Source of the DNA: an uncultured Sulfitobacter sp.
GTDB taxonomy: Bacteria > Pseudomonadota > Alphaproteobacteria > Rhodobacterales > Rhodobacteraceae
Reading direction: 5' to 3'
DNA: 6,027 nt
NCBI GenBank assembly: GCA_937923365.1
Contig: CALAIJ010000343.1
Location: 1-6,027, forward strand
The notes beneath the pieces were generated by a model. That model worked only from the letters and a program-made list of their open reading frames with translations. It made no database searches and was not told the origin of the DNA. Shown here in pieces: positions 1-5,238 of the stretch; position 1 is the first letter of the stretch, and every line of letters starts with the position of its first letter. The translations under genes were made by a program, and so were the position numbers.

Positions 1-86
1 GGCGCATTCCGAGAGCCGATTTCGTTCAGGATCCGTGTGGCGTCAAAACCTTCAGGGACCCCGGAAAGGGTAATCTGCTCTGCCAT
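1..86 (-). CDS. mfd: N-terminal fragment, probably transcription-repair coupling factor (Mfd)
   Basis: Only the first 28 codons lie in the window; the gene runs off the left edge. It starts at an ATG (complement of 84-86) with a GAGG ribosome binding site (complement of 92-95) five bases upstream. The visible protein begins MAEQITLSGVPEGFDATRIL. From memory, Mfd proteins of Rhodobacterales open with a very similar segment, a short strand followed by G-x-PEG-x-DA and then L-x-E, before the UvrB-like domain. If so, this is the ATP-dependent translocase that removes stalled RNA polymerase from damaged DNA and recruits UvrA. The identification rests on a short N-terminal match only, and none of the helicase motifs are visible. 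The gene begins 33 bases after the stop of the upstream membrane-protein gene on the same strand, so the two are probably co-transcribed. Confidence 0.5.
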   Translation of the reverse strand, partial: MAEQITLSGVPEGFDATRILNEIGSRNA

Positions 87-119
87 TGCAGCCTCAATGT
101 GGTGTTCAGGGCGTTTGCG

Positions 120-653
120 TCAACCAAACGGGCCCAACGTCAGGTTCTGGAACATGCCCCAAAGGGCCGTGACAAAGATCGCGACCATGCCGATGATCTG
201 CGTATAAAGCCGGTGGCGCATGAGGCGTTTGTGCAGCCGCTCGCCTGTGGCCTCTTCGATCTGGATCAGCCGTGCGGTGGACAGGCTCAGCAGGCCCACA
301 CCCGACAAGGGCAGCGCCAGCAGGAACACTGCCTGGGCGAATTCCACCTGATAGAAGAACCCCAACAGCGCCAAGGTAGTCAGACTGAAACACAGGAAAC
401 TCAGCAACGCGAGGCCAGAAACCTGCGAGATATAGAGCAGCCGGTTCACGTTAAGGCGCACCAGCATTTCCAGCTCTTCAGAGGCCACACCCCCATTGCG
501 CCGCGCGCGCTGCACCATGTCGTAGGGCACGCCCAAAACGTAGTAGCTGGCCGTTGACCACACGACACCCAGCACAATCCAGAACCAGAGGTTCGAGAAA
601 GAGCGCATGTCGATCAGCTCAAAAAGGGTATTGTACCAGTCCAAAGCCAGCAT
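120..653 (-). CDS. Four-helix inner-membrane protein, 'component of SufBCD complex' family of Rhodobacterales
   Basis: This predicted protein has 177 residues. I chose the ATG at 651-653 because the protein then opens MLALDWYNTLFELIDMRSFS, which matches how I remember relatives beginning. An in-frame TTG at 696-698 would add 15 residues that look like non-coding sequence. Hydrophobic segments lie at about residues 22-42, 78-100, 104-124 and 150-168, giving four predicted membrane helices. A charged, Arg-rich loop (about 44-75) follows the first helix, and an acidic-then-basic stretch (about 131-148) precedes the last. Relatives in this order carry the database name 'component of SufBCD complex'. 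Nothing here resembles the SufB, SufC or SufD subunits of the iron-sulfur cluster scaffold, so that name is not supported by sequence and the function is unknown. No strong ribosome binding site precedes the chosen ATG. The gene diverges from hemB and probably forms a unit with the downstream mfd-like gene. Confidence 0.8.
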   Translation of the reverse strand: MLALDWYNTLFELIDMRSFSNLWFWIVLGVVWSTASYYVLGVPYDMVQRARRNGGVASEELEMLVRLNVNRLLYISQVSGLALLSFLCFSLTTLALLGFFYQVEFAQAVFLLALPLSGVGLLSLSTARLIQIEEATGERLHKRLMRHRLYTQIIGMVAIFVTALWGMFQNLTLGPFG

Positions 654-739
654 CCTGAGGGGGCATCTTCGCGCGTTCTTACCCGCAAGCCCGCCCAATT
701 CCTACCCTTGAGAGCCGCGTTTTTTCGTGGAAAGAATGG

Positions 740-750
740 TTTATCATAAA
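740..750. promoter_or_regulatory. Perfect 11-base dyad upstream of hemB
   Basis: TTTAT-C-ATAAA is a perfect palindrome around a central C, lying 13 bases before the hemB start codon. The bases at 742-747 (TATCAT) also resemble a -10 box, but no convincing -35 box lies 16-18 bases upstream, where there is only a run of T at 720-725. It may be an operator, part of the promoter, or a chance AT-rich dyad in GC-rich DNA. The 110 bases between the two divergent starts show no TTGAT-N4-ATCAA (FNR-type) site. Confidence 0.25.
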
Positions 751-755
751 TGAGG
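751..755 (+). promoter_or_regulatory. Ribosome binding site deciding the hemB start
   Basis: TGAGG ends eight bases before the ATG at 764. The adjacent in-frame TTG at 761 would have only five bases of spacing, so the ATG is the better start. The pair TTG-ATG could allow some initiation one codon earlier. Confidence 0.6.
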
Positions 756-763
756 TAATTTTG

Positions 764-1768
764 ATGCAGCCTGTCCAAGCGCCTTTCCCCGCAACCCGTC
801 TCCGCCGCGTCCGCTCAGGTGCGGCGCGCCGTGCACTGGTGCGCGAGAACGCGCTTGAGGTCGGCGATCTGATCTGGCCTATTTTCGTCCGCGCCGGTGA
901 GGGCATCGAAGAGCCTGTTCCTTCCATGCCCGGCGTTGTGCGCCGGTCGGTCGACAAGGTTGCGGATGCCGCCAGAATGGCGGCTGATCTTGGCATTGGG
1001 GCCATTTGCGTGTTCCCCTACACAGGGCTTGAAGACCGCACAGAAGATTGCGCTGGCGCATGGGCACCCGACAACCCCGCCAACCGCGCCATCGCCGCCA
1101 TCAAAGAGGCTACGCCCCAGATCGCAGTGATGAGCGATGTGGCCCTGGACACCTACAACATCAACGGTCACGACGGCTTTGTCGAAGACGGGGTGATCGT
1201 CAACGACCGCACGGTCGAGGCATTGGTCAAGATGGCCCTGTCCCAAGCCGAAGCGGGCGCGGACATCATCGGTCCGTCCGATATGATGGACGGGCGCATT
1301 GCCGCCATCCGCAACGCGCTTGAGGCAGGTGGTCATTCAGACGTGATGATCCTGAGCTATGCAGCCAAATATGCCAGCGCCTACTACGGCCCATTCCGCG
1401 ATGCGGTAGGTGCGTCAGGCGCGCTGACGGGCGACAAGAAGACCTACCAGATGGATCCCGCCAACGCGGATGAAGCCATCCGGCTGGTGGCGCGCGATCT
1501 GGCTGAGGGGGCCGATATGGTTATGGTCAAGCCCGGCCAGCCCTATCTCGACATCTGCCGCCGCGTGAAAGATACCTTTGGCGCGCCGACCTTCGCGTAT
1601 CAGGTGTCGGGCGAATACAGCATGATCAAGGCCGCCGCTGCCAACGGCTGGATCGACGAAGAACGCGTGATGATGGAAAGCCTGATGGGGTTCAAACGCG
1701 CGGGCTGCGACGGAGTGTTGACCTATTTCGCCCCTGCGGCCGCGAAACTGTTGGGCAAGTCGCGTTAG
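764..1768 (+). CDS. hemB: Delta-aminolevulinic acid dehydratase (porphobilinogen synthase)
   Basis: The enzyme condenses two 5-aminolevulinate molecules to porphobilinogen in the cytosol, the second common step of heme, siroheme, cobalamin and bacteriochlorophyll synthesis. The product is 334 residues, full family length. Both Schiff-base lysines are present: K202 in KYASAYYGPF and K256 in the signature ADMVMVKPGQPY. The substrate and loop motif GPSDMMDGR (about 170-178) and DKKTYQMDPAN (about 224-234) are also intact. At the place where zinc-dependent enzymes carry three cysteines, this protein reads DVALDTYNINGHDG (about 125-138) with no cysteine. It is therefore not the zinc type and belongs with the magnesium-dependent or metal-independent group; Rhodobacter capsulatus HemB is reported to be metal-ion independent. 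The gene stands alone, divergent from the membrane-protein gene and overlapping the stop codon of the convergent SRPBCC gene. Confidence 0.98.
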   Translation: MQPVQAPFPATRLRRVRSGAARRALVRENALEVGDLIWPIFVRAGEGIEEPVPSMPGVVRRSVDKVADAARMAADLGIGAICVFPYTGLEDRTEDCAGAWAPDNPANRAIAAIKEATPQIAVMSDVALDTYNINGHDGFVEDGVIVNDRTVEALVKMALSQAEAGADIIGPSDMMDGRIAAIRNALEAGGHSDVMILSYAAKYASAYYGPFRDAVGASGALTGDKKTYQMDPANADEAIRLVARDLAEGADMVMVKPGQPYLDICRRVKDTFGAPTFAYQVSGEYSMIKAAAANGWIDEERVMMESLMGFKRAGCDGVLTYFAPAAAKLLGKSR

Positions 1769-2205
1769 AATGCGCCCGATTGCAGCAAACGCACTCTGGG
1801 CGCATGGCGGGCCGAATAGAGATATCGCGCCCAGATACAAAACGGACGGGTCAGCCAGCCGGCATCAATTTCAAGCGTATCCGTAAGGCGGCTGCCCTGA
1901 TCGGTCGCCGTCACCTGAACTCTGTGCTTCCATGATTTCACGCCTGCGCCACGCTCGCTTGACCGCAACGTCCAAGTGACATCGTTACATTCCAACACGT
2001 CCATATGGTAAGGTTGCGGCGGCAGCTTTCCAAACAGCGAGACCATCACATCCACCGATTGCCCCGATTTCGTACGCCCCTCAGGCAACCCTTCAAAGGC
2101 AATCTTGCCCGCCATAACCTGCGCCAAGGCGCCATAGTCCGTCGCCAACGCCCATAGCCGTTCAGGGCTGACATCGTAGTCGTGGGTTAAAGTCAGTTGG
2201 CGCAT
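1765..2205 (-). CDS. SRPBCC-fold (START/polyketide-cyclase-like) ligand-binding protein
   Basis: This predicted protein has 146 residues. The start chosen is the ATG at 2203-2205, because the protein then begins MRQLTLTHDYDVSPERLWAL, the usual first strand and helix of the helix-grip fold ('sh.y.v.a.pe.vW.l..d...l'). The longer open frame upstream, to 2355, adds residues unlike this family and would overlap the divergent SYLF gene. A GGGAAAG stretch about eight bases upstream is a weak ribosome binding site. After the first helix (about 14-30), alternating strands follow: VDVMVSLFG, YHMDVLECN, TWTLRSSER, SWKHRVQVTATD and RLTDTLEIDAG. The C-terminal part (about 117-135) is aromatic-rich and probably the closing helix. 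There is no signal peptide, so the protein is likely cytosolic. SRPBCC proteins bind hydrophobic ligands in a central cavity; the ligand here cannot be inferred. Its stop codon overlaps that of convergent hemB. Confidence 0.8.
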   Translation of the reverse strand: MRQLTLTHDYDVSPERLWALATDYGALAQVMAGKIAFEGLPEGRTKSGQSVDVMVSLFGKLPPQPYHMDVLECNDVTWTLRSSERGAGVKSWKHRVQVTATDQGSRLTDTLEIDAGWLTRPFCIWARYLYSARHAPRVRLLQSGAF

Positions 2206-2284
2206 GGAAGCACTTTCCCGTGAGAAAGGGCGATATTCTGCCCATAACGACCAAAAACCAATGACAACCGGTGATTTCAAGCCT

Positions 2285-2326
2285 ATTGTTCCTGACAAGT
2301 CGGGCAAACCGGCATCAGGCAACAAT
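2285..2326 (+). repeat. Imperfect 11-bp inverted repeat upstream of the SYLF lipoprotein gene
   Basis: ATTGTTCCTGA (2285-2295) pairs with TCAGG-C-AACAAT (2315-2326) over eleven base pairs, with a single bulged C at 2320. The 19-base interval contains a smaller CGG/CCG stem (2301-2303 with 2309-2311). Four T residues (2326-2329) follow the right arm, and the ATG of the lipoprotein gene is 16 bases further on. In RNA this would be a leader hairpin just upstream of the ribosome binding region. In DNA it would be two half-sites about 31 bases apart. The stem is too AT-rich for a classic strong terminator. Confidence 0.55.
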
Positions 2327-2342
2327 TTTGGGCAGTGAAACA

Positions 2343-2909
2343 ATGAATAATCCAACCTTTTCGCGGCGCGCGTTCTCTATGGGCGCGCTGGCGGCTGTCG
2401 GTGTGACCGCGGGCTGCAACAACGGCGTCGGCTCTAACGGACCACGGCGCATTGATGCGCGTGTGGATGCCACACTGAACGAGATGTACAGTTCTTTCCC
2501 CAACACACGTACGTTGGCGGACAAATCCAATGGTATGTTGATCATGCCGCTGGTGACCGAAGCGGGTCTTGGACTGGGCGGTGCCTACGGGCGCGGCGCA
2601 TTGCGGATCAACAACACCACGGTTGACTACTATTCGGTCGTCAAAGGCTCGGGCGGTCTGCAGATCGGCGCGCAGCAATACGCGCATGTGCTGTTCTTTA
2701 TGACCGAGACCGCGTTGCAAGACTTCCGCGGCGCGCCCGGTTGGGCGGCTGGTGCGGATCTGGAGTATGTGATTTCCGATCGCGGTGACAGTGTTGCGGC
2801 AGACACCACAACGGCGCTGGCCCCTGTCTTGGCGGCGGTCTTTGGCCGAGCGGGTCTGCGTATTGGTGCCACCCTTGAAGGGACCAAATACACGCGGATC
2901 ATCCCCTAA
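2343..2909 (+). CDS. Tat-type lipoprotein with a SYLF (YSC84-like) lipid-binding domain
   Basis: This predicted protein has 188 residues from the ATG at 2343; upstream in-frame codons lie in the leader and do not look coding. The N-terminus NNPTFSRRAFSMGALAAVG is a twin-arginine-like signal (R8-R9) with a short hydrophobic core. It ends in the lipobox VTAGC, with Cys25 as the predicted lipidated residue. The mature part matches the SYLF/YSC84 family in order: KSNGMLIMPLVTEAGLGLGG (about 61-80), YYSVVKGSGGLQIGAQQYAH (about 96-115), LFFMTETALQDF (about 117-128), W134-AAGADLEYV, and the closing GLRIGATLEGTKYTRI. Eukaryotic SYLF domains bind phosphoinositides. Bacterial members are mostly uncharacterised envelope lipoproteins, so membrane-lipid binding is inference. 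The start lacks a strong Shine-Dalgarno sequence (GGCAGTGAAACA precedes it). The gene appears monocistronic, convergent with the next gene. Confidence 0.9.
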   Translation: MNNPTFSRRAFSMGALAAVGVTAGCNNGVGSNGPRRIDARVDATLNEMYSSFPNTRTLADKSNGMLIMPLVTEAGLGLGGAYGRGALRINNTTVDYYSVVKGSGGLQIGAQQYAHVLFFMTETALQDFRGAPGWAAGADLEYVISDRGDSVAADTTTALAPVLAAVFGRAGLRIGATLEGTKYTRIIP

Positions 2910-2917
2910 AGCATACC

Positions 2918-2995
2918 GCGGACGCCCCTTAGGCCTAACAGCATCGTCCTTGGCGTTGTGTCATACGGCCCAAGGCGTCCGCCTGTTGTTAGGCC
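2918..2995. repeat. Interleaved inverted repeats between convergent genes
   Basis: Two perfect 9-bp inverted pairs occur in crossed order. Pair A is GCGGACGCC (2918-2926) with GGCGTCCGC (2974-2982). Pair B is GGCCTAACA (2932-2940) with TGTTAGGCC (2987-2995). The order A-B-A'-B' means the stems cannot nest; they are either mutually exclusive or form a pseudoknot. The left B arm also sits in a perfect palindrome TTAGGCCTAA (2929-2938). The right B arm covers the stop codon of the minus-strand gene that ends at 2989. Confidence 0.6.
2948..2975. terminator. Possible bidirectional terminator hairpin
   Basis: CCTTGG (2948-2953) pairs with CCAAGG (2970-2975). The stem can be extended inward by CGT (2954-2956) with ACG (2965-2967) past a two-base bulge, leaving an eight-base loop. 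It lies between two converging stop codons, the expected place for a shared terminator. Neither strand has a clear T-run after it, so an intrinsic terminator is not firmly supported. It competes with pair A of the surrounding repeats for bases 2974-2975. Confidence 0.3.
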
Positions 2996-4209
2996 GCAGC
3001 ACTTTCCCTGTTCTTGTTGATCTGTTCGACCAACATCAAGGCGGCTTGGGATTTGTCATCGATGGTCCGCATCCATCCCGAAAGACTGCTTTCCACATGC
3101 TGCAGCTGGCTTTCGACATCCTCGAGCCCTTCGGTGCGGCGGGTCAGATTTGCCCGCTCGATCTTGCACATCATGCGGGTCATTTCCATGCCACTTAAGG
3201 CTCGCCGCATCCGGCGGCATATGCCATCCAGCGCAAACACCGAACGGTCAATGTCGGACAGAACAGTACGCACCTGTACGTTGCAATCGTCCATGACTGC
3301 GCGCAATTCGTCCACGACGAAAGCGCGATCATAGGAATCCTCCTCAGCGATGTTGAAGGGTCTTTCCAACAGTTCTGCTGCGTGGAAACTTTGTGCGACA
3401 TAGGCGATTGCGTCAGTGACAGCGTTAATCTCGGTCGAGGATCCTGCCTGCAGATCGGCTGTGACCTGCAACAAACTATCGGTAAGAAGCTGGTGGTTTT
3501 CCGCAATGACACTAAAGGGCCCGCGCCCTCCTTCCAGCCGCGCGGCTTGCAGCTTGAGCTGATAGGGGATCAATTTGCTGCGCTCTGACATCGCATCGAT
3601 CTTCTTGCCGCAGCCATCGATGGATTGAAGTGTTTTCAACATCACGCCCAGCACGCTCAGGTCGCGGTATTGCATCCGGTTGCGCCCACCATCGCGTTTG
3701 CCAATTTCTTCGATCATGATCGAGGTGGCCAACGTGCGATAGTCGGTCACCCCTTCGCTCAGCATCAGGCTGACCAATTGGCGGGCGGATGTTTCGGGGT
3801 CCGTGCCTTCCTGCTCTTCGCGTTTCAGATGGGCAAAAAAGCTGGCAAACAAGTCTAATTTGTCTGAAGTTACCGGAAAGTGGCAGACCACACGGCCGTT
3901 TTTCGTTCTGTAGAAGCTGACCGCGATCCAGAAGGCCGCGCCGGAAGGCGTCTGGCACAGGTAGTAGCCCGCTGATCCCGCATTGACTGCCAACCGGTCT
4001 TCCATACGCTCATACACACCGTCAGGCATATCAGGATGGGACAGGACACCGTAGGCCTCGCGGATAAGCGCTGGGAGTGCCTGATCTGCACCGCCAGGTA
4101 ACGGATAATTCACACTTTGCAGCCGGCCGTCCGTGTCCAGCAAAAGCAGATGCACCTTTTCGTGCATCGCTTCAGGAGGATCCCGTTCTGTAAACGTGGC
4201 GGACGTCAT
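2989..4209 (-). CDS. Soluble PAS-like protein with a degraded chemoreceptor-type signalling segment
   Basis: I do not recognise this 406-residue protein as a named family. Residues about 17-115 look like a PAS-type sensor fold: a first strand HLLLLDTDGRL, a helical middle, then GYYLCQTPSGAAFWIAVSFY and RVVCHFPVTSDKL as the strand pair. The middle is helical. Residues 204-245, centred on LKLQAARLEGGRGPFSVIAE, line up with the hairpin tip of methyl-accepting chemotaxis proteins (normally ..TNLLALNA.IEAAR.GE.GRGF.VVA.EV..LA). The AAR, GRG and VIAE-like positions survive but the TNLLALNA core does not. Residues about 355-403 are charged and helical, possibly coiled coil. There is no membrane segment, no HAMP and no C-terminal methyltransferase-binding pentapeptide, so it would be cytoplasmic. 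The ATG at 4207-4209 has only a weak upstream AGAG; the alternative M15 has no better site. The dehydrogenase gene ends 61 bases upstream on the same strand. Confidence 0.6.
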   Translation of the reverse strand: MTSATFTERDPPEAMHEKVHLLLLDTDGRLQSVNYPLPGGADQALPALIREAYGVLSHPDMPDGVYERMEDRLAVNAGSAGYYLCQTPSGAAFWIAVSFYRTKNGRVVCHFPVTSDKLDLFASFFAHLKREEQEGTDPETSARQLVSLMLSEGVTDYRTLATSIMIEEIGKRDGGRNRMQYRDLSVLGVMLKTLQSIDGCGKKIDAMSERSKLIPYQLKLQAARLEGGRGPFSVIAENHQLLTDSLLQVTADLQAGSSTEINAVTDAIAYVAQSFHAAELLERPFNIAEEDSYDRAFVVDELRAVMDDCNVQVRTVLSDIDRSVFALDGICRRMRRALSGMEMTRMMCKIERANLTRRTEGLEDVESQLQHVESSLSGWMRTIDDKSQAALMLVEQINKNRESAAA

Positions 4210-4244
4210 TCATTGCTCTGGCAGATTAGGTCTTGAACCTTACT

Positions 4245-4264
4245 CTAAACGCAGAAGTGTTTAG
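4245..4264. repeat. Small hairpin between the dehydrogenase and the receptor-like gene
   Basis: CTAAACGC (4245-4252) and GTGTTTAG (4257-4264) form an eight-pair stem, including one G-T pair, around an AGAA loop. An outer AACC (4236-4239) could also pair with GGTT (4264-4267) if a six-base bulge is allowed. On the minus strand it begins six bases after the dehydrogenase stop and ends 35 bases before the next start. It could be a weak terminator or attenuator for the first gene, or an operator for the second. It has no following T-run on the minus strand. Confidence 0.35.
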
Positions 4265-4270
4265 GTTGCC

Positions 4271-5143
4271 TTACCCGCTCGCTTGCAACCTTTTGATCAG
4301 GCTTGAGGTATCCCAACGCCCGCCACCCATTTTCTGCAGGTCCTTGTAGAATTGGTCCACAAGCGCCGTGACAGGCAGGCTTGCGCCGTTCTGTTCTGCA
4401 GCAGACAGGCAAATGCCCAGATCCTTGCGCATCCAGTCCACCGCAAAGCCGTGCTCAAAGTGGTCATCCAGCATTGTCTCATGCCGGTTGGCCATCTGCC
4501 ACGACCCCGCCGCCCCTTGCGAGATCACCTCGACCACGTCGCGCCCGTCAAGGCCTGCCTTCTGGGCGAAATGCAAGGCTTCCGAAAGGCCTTGCACCAG
4601 ACCTGCAATCGCAATCTGGTTGCACATCTTGGTCAACTGGCCCGCACCACTGTCGCCAATGCGGCGGCAAATCTTGGAATAGACATCCATCACAGGCTGC
4701 GCGCGGTCAAAGGCCCCTTGGTCGCCGCCACACATGATGGAGAGTACAGCATTTTCCGCACCCGCCTGCCCGCCAGAGATGGGCGCATCCACGAAACTGA
4801 TCTGGGCGGCATCGGCGGCGGCATAAAGCTCGGAAGTGACCTGCGCCGATACGGTTGTGTGATCCACAAACACGGTGCCCTCGTCCATACCGGCGAAAGC
4901 CCCGTCATCGCCAAGGCAGACAGAGCGCAGATCATCGTCATTGCCCACGCAGGCCATGACGAATTCCGCGCCCTTGGCCGCGTCTTTGGGGGTCTTGGCG
5001 GCAGCCCCCCCATAGGTCTGGGCCCAGGCCTCGGCCTTGGCAAAGGTGCGGTTGTACACCGTCACCTCATGGCCCGCCTTTTGCAGATGCCCCGCCATCG
5101 GAGCCCCCATTACACCCAGTCCCAAAAATGCGAGCTTTGCCAT
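4271..5143 (-). CDS. NAD(P)-dependent beta-hydroxyacid dehydrogenase (3-hydroxyisobutyrate dehydrogenase / glyoxylate reductase family)
   Basis: This predicted cytosolic enzyme has 290 residues, full family length. It begins with the Rossmann nucleotide-binding motif GLGVMG (8-13) inside the family signature FLGLGVMGAPMAGHL. After the second strand comes N31-R32-T33. In this family an NRT at this place favours NADP(H), whereas an acidic residue favours NAD. The substrate motif DAPISGG (119-125, S123), the catalytic lysine K172 in GAGQLTKMCNQ with N175, and the late MRKDLG lysine (K240) are all present. Such enzymes interconvert a beta-hydroxyacid and its semialdehyde, or reduce glyoxylate or succinic semialdehyde; sequence alone does not settle the substrate. 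The start is an ATG with a good ribosome binding site, AAGGA (complement of 5151-5155), seven bases upstream. It is divergent from the acylase gene. Confidence 0.93.
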   Translation of the reverse strand: MAKLAFLGLGVMGAPMAGHLQKAGHEVTVYNRTFAKAEAWAQTYGGAAAKTPKDAAKGAEFVMACVGNDDDLRSVCLGDDGAFAGMDEGTVFVDHTTVSAQVTSELYAAADAAQISFVDAPISGGQAGAENAVLSIMCGGDQGAFDRAQPVMDVYSKICRRIGDSGAGQLTKMCNQIAIAGLVQGLSEALHFAQKAGLDGRDVVEVISQGAAGSWQMANRHETMLDDHFEHGFAVDWMRKDLGICLSAAEQNGASLPVTALVDQFYKDLQKMGGGRWDTSSLIKRLQASG

Positions 5144-5182
5144 CTGCTTTTCCTTATCCGTCAGTTACGCTATTGCACCAAA

Positions 5183-5210
5183 GACCTATCACCCTGCGCG
5201 CCTTGGTCAA
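5183..5210 (-). promoter_or_regulatory. Possible sigma-70 promoter of the dehydrogenase gene
   Basis: On the minus strand TTGACC (complement of 5205-5210) is a good -35 box. Sixteen bases later TAGGTC (complement of 5183-5188) is a poor -10 box. The predicted transcript would start about 30 bases before the dehydrogenase ATG. The match rests mainly on the -35 element. No comparable pair was found for the divergent acylase gene in the 95 bases between the two starts. Confidence 0.3.
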
Positions 5211-5238
5211 CGGGGCGGCGGACTTGACGGAGCATTTG

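Noticed and set aside
99..557. Plus-strand open frame opposite the membrane-protein gene
   Set aside because: Its translation is Gln/His/Arg-rich, whereas the opposite strand gives a coherent four-helix membrane protein.
654..763. Search for an FNR-type or other known heme-gene operator upstream of hemB
   Set aside because: No TTGAT-N4-ATCAA site or clear -35/-10 pair was found; only the short dyad was worth recording.
815..1336. Minus-strand open frame inside hemB
   Set aside because: Shadow of the conserved hemB coding sequence; rich in His, Arg and Gly with no family signal.
2228..2243. Short GGGC/GCCC inverted repeat upstream of the SRPBCC gene
   Set aside because: Only four base pairs around an eight-base loop; easily chance.
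2206..2355. Upstream extension of the SRPBCC gene by 50 residues
   Set aside because: The extra residues do not fit the fold, would overlap the start of the divergent SYLF gene, and a good family start exists at 2205.
4352..5227. A 291-codon plus-strand open frame across the dehydrogenase gene
   Set aside because: It lies wholly antisense to a well-supported enzyme, its translation has no recognisable motif or plausible composition, and long antisense frames are common in GC-rich DNA.
5206..5228. GTCAA/TTGAC inverted repeat in the dehydrogenase-acylase interval
   Set aside because: Five base pairs with a 13-base loop; it mostly reflects the TTGAC of the putative -35 box and a chance copy near the acylase start.
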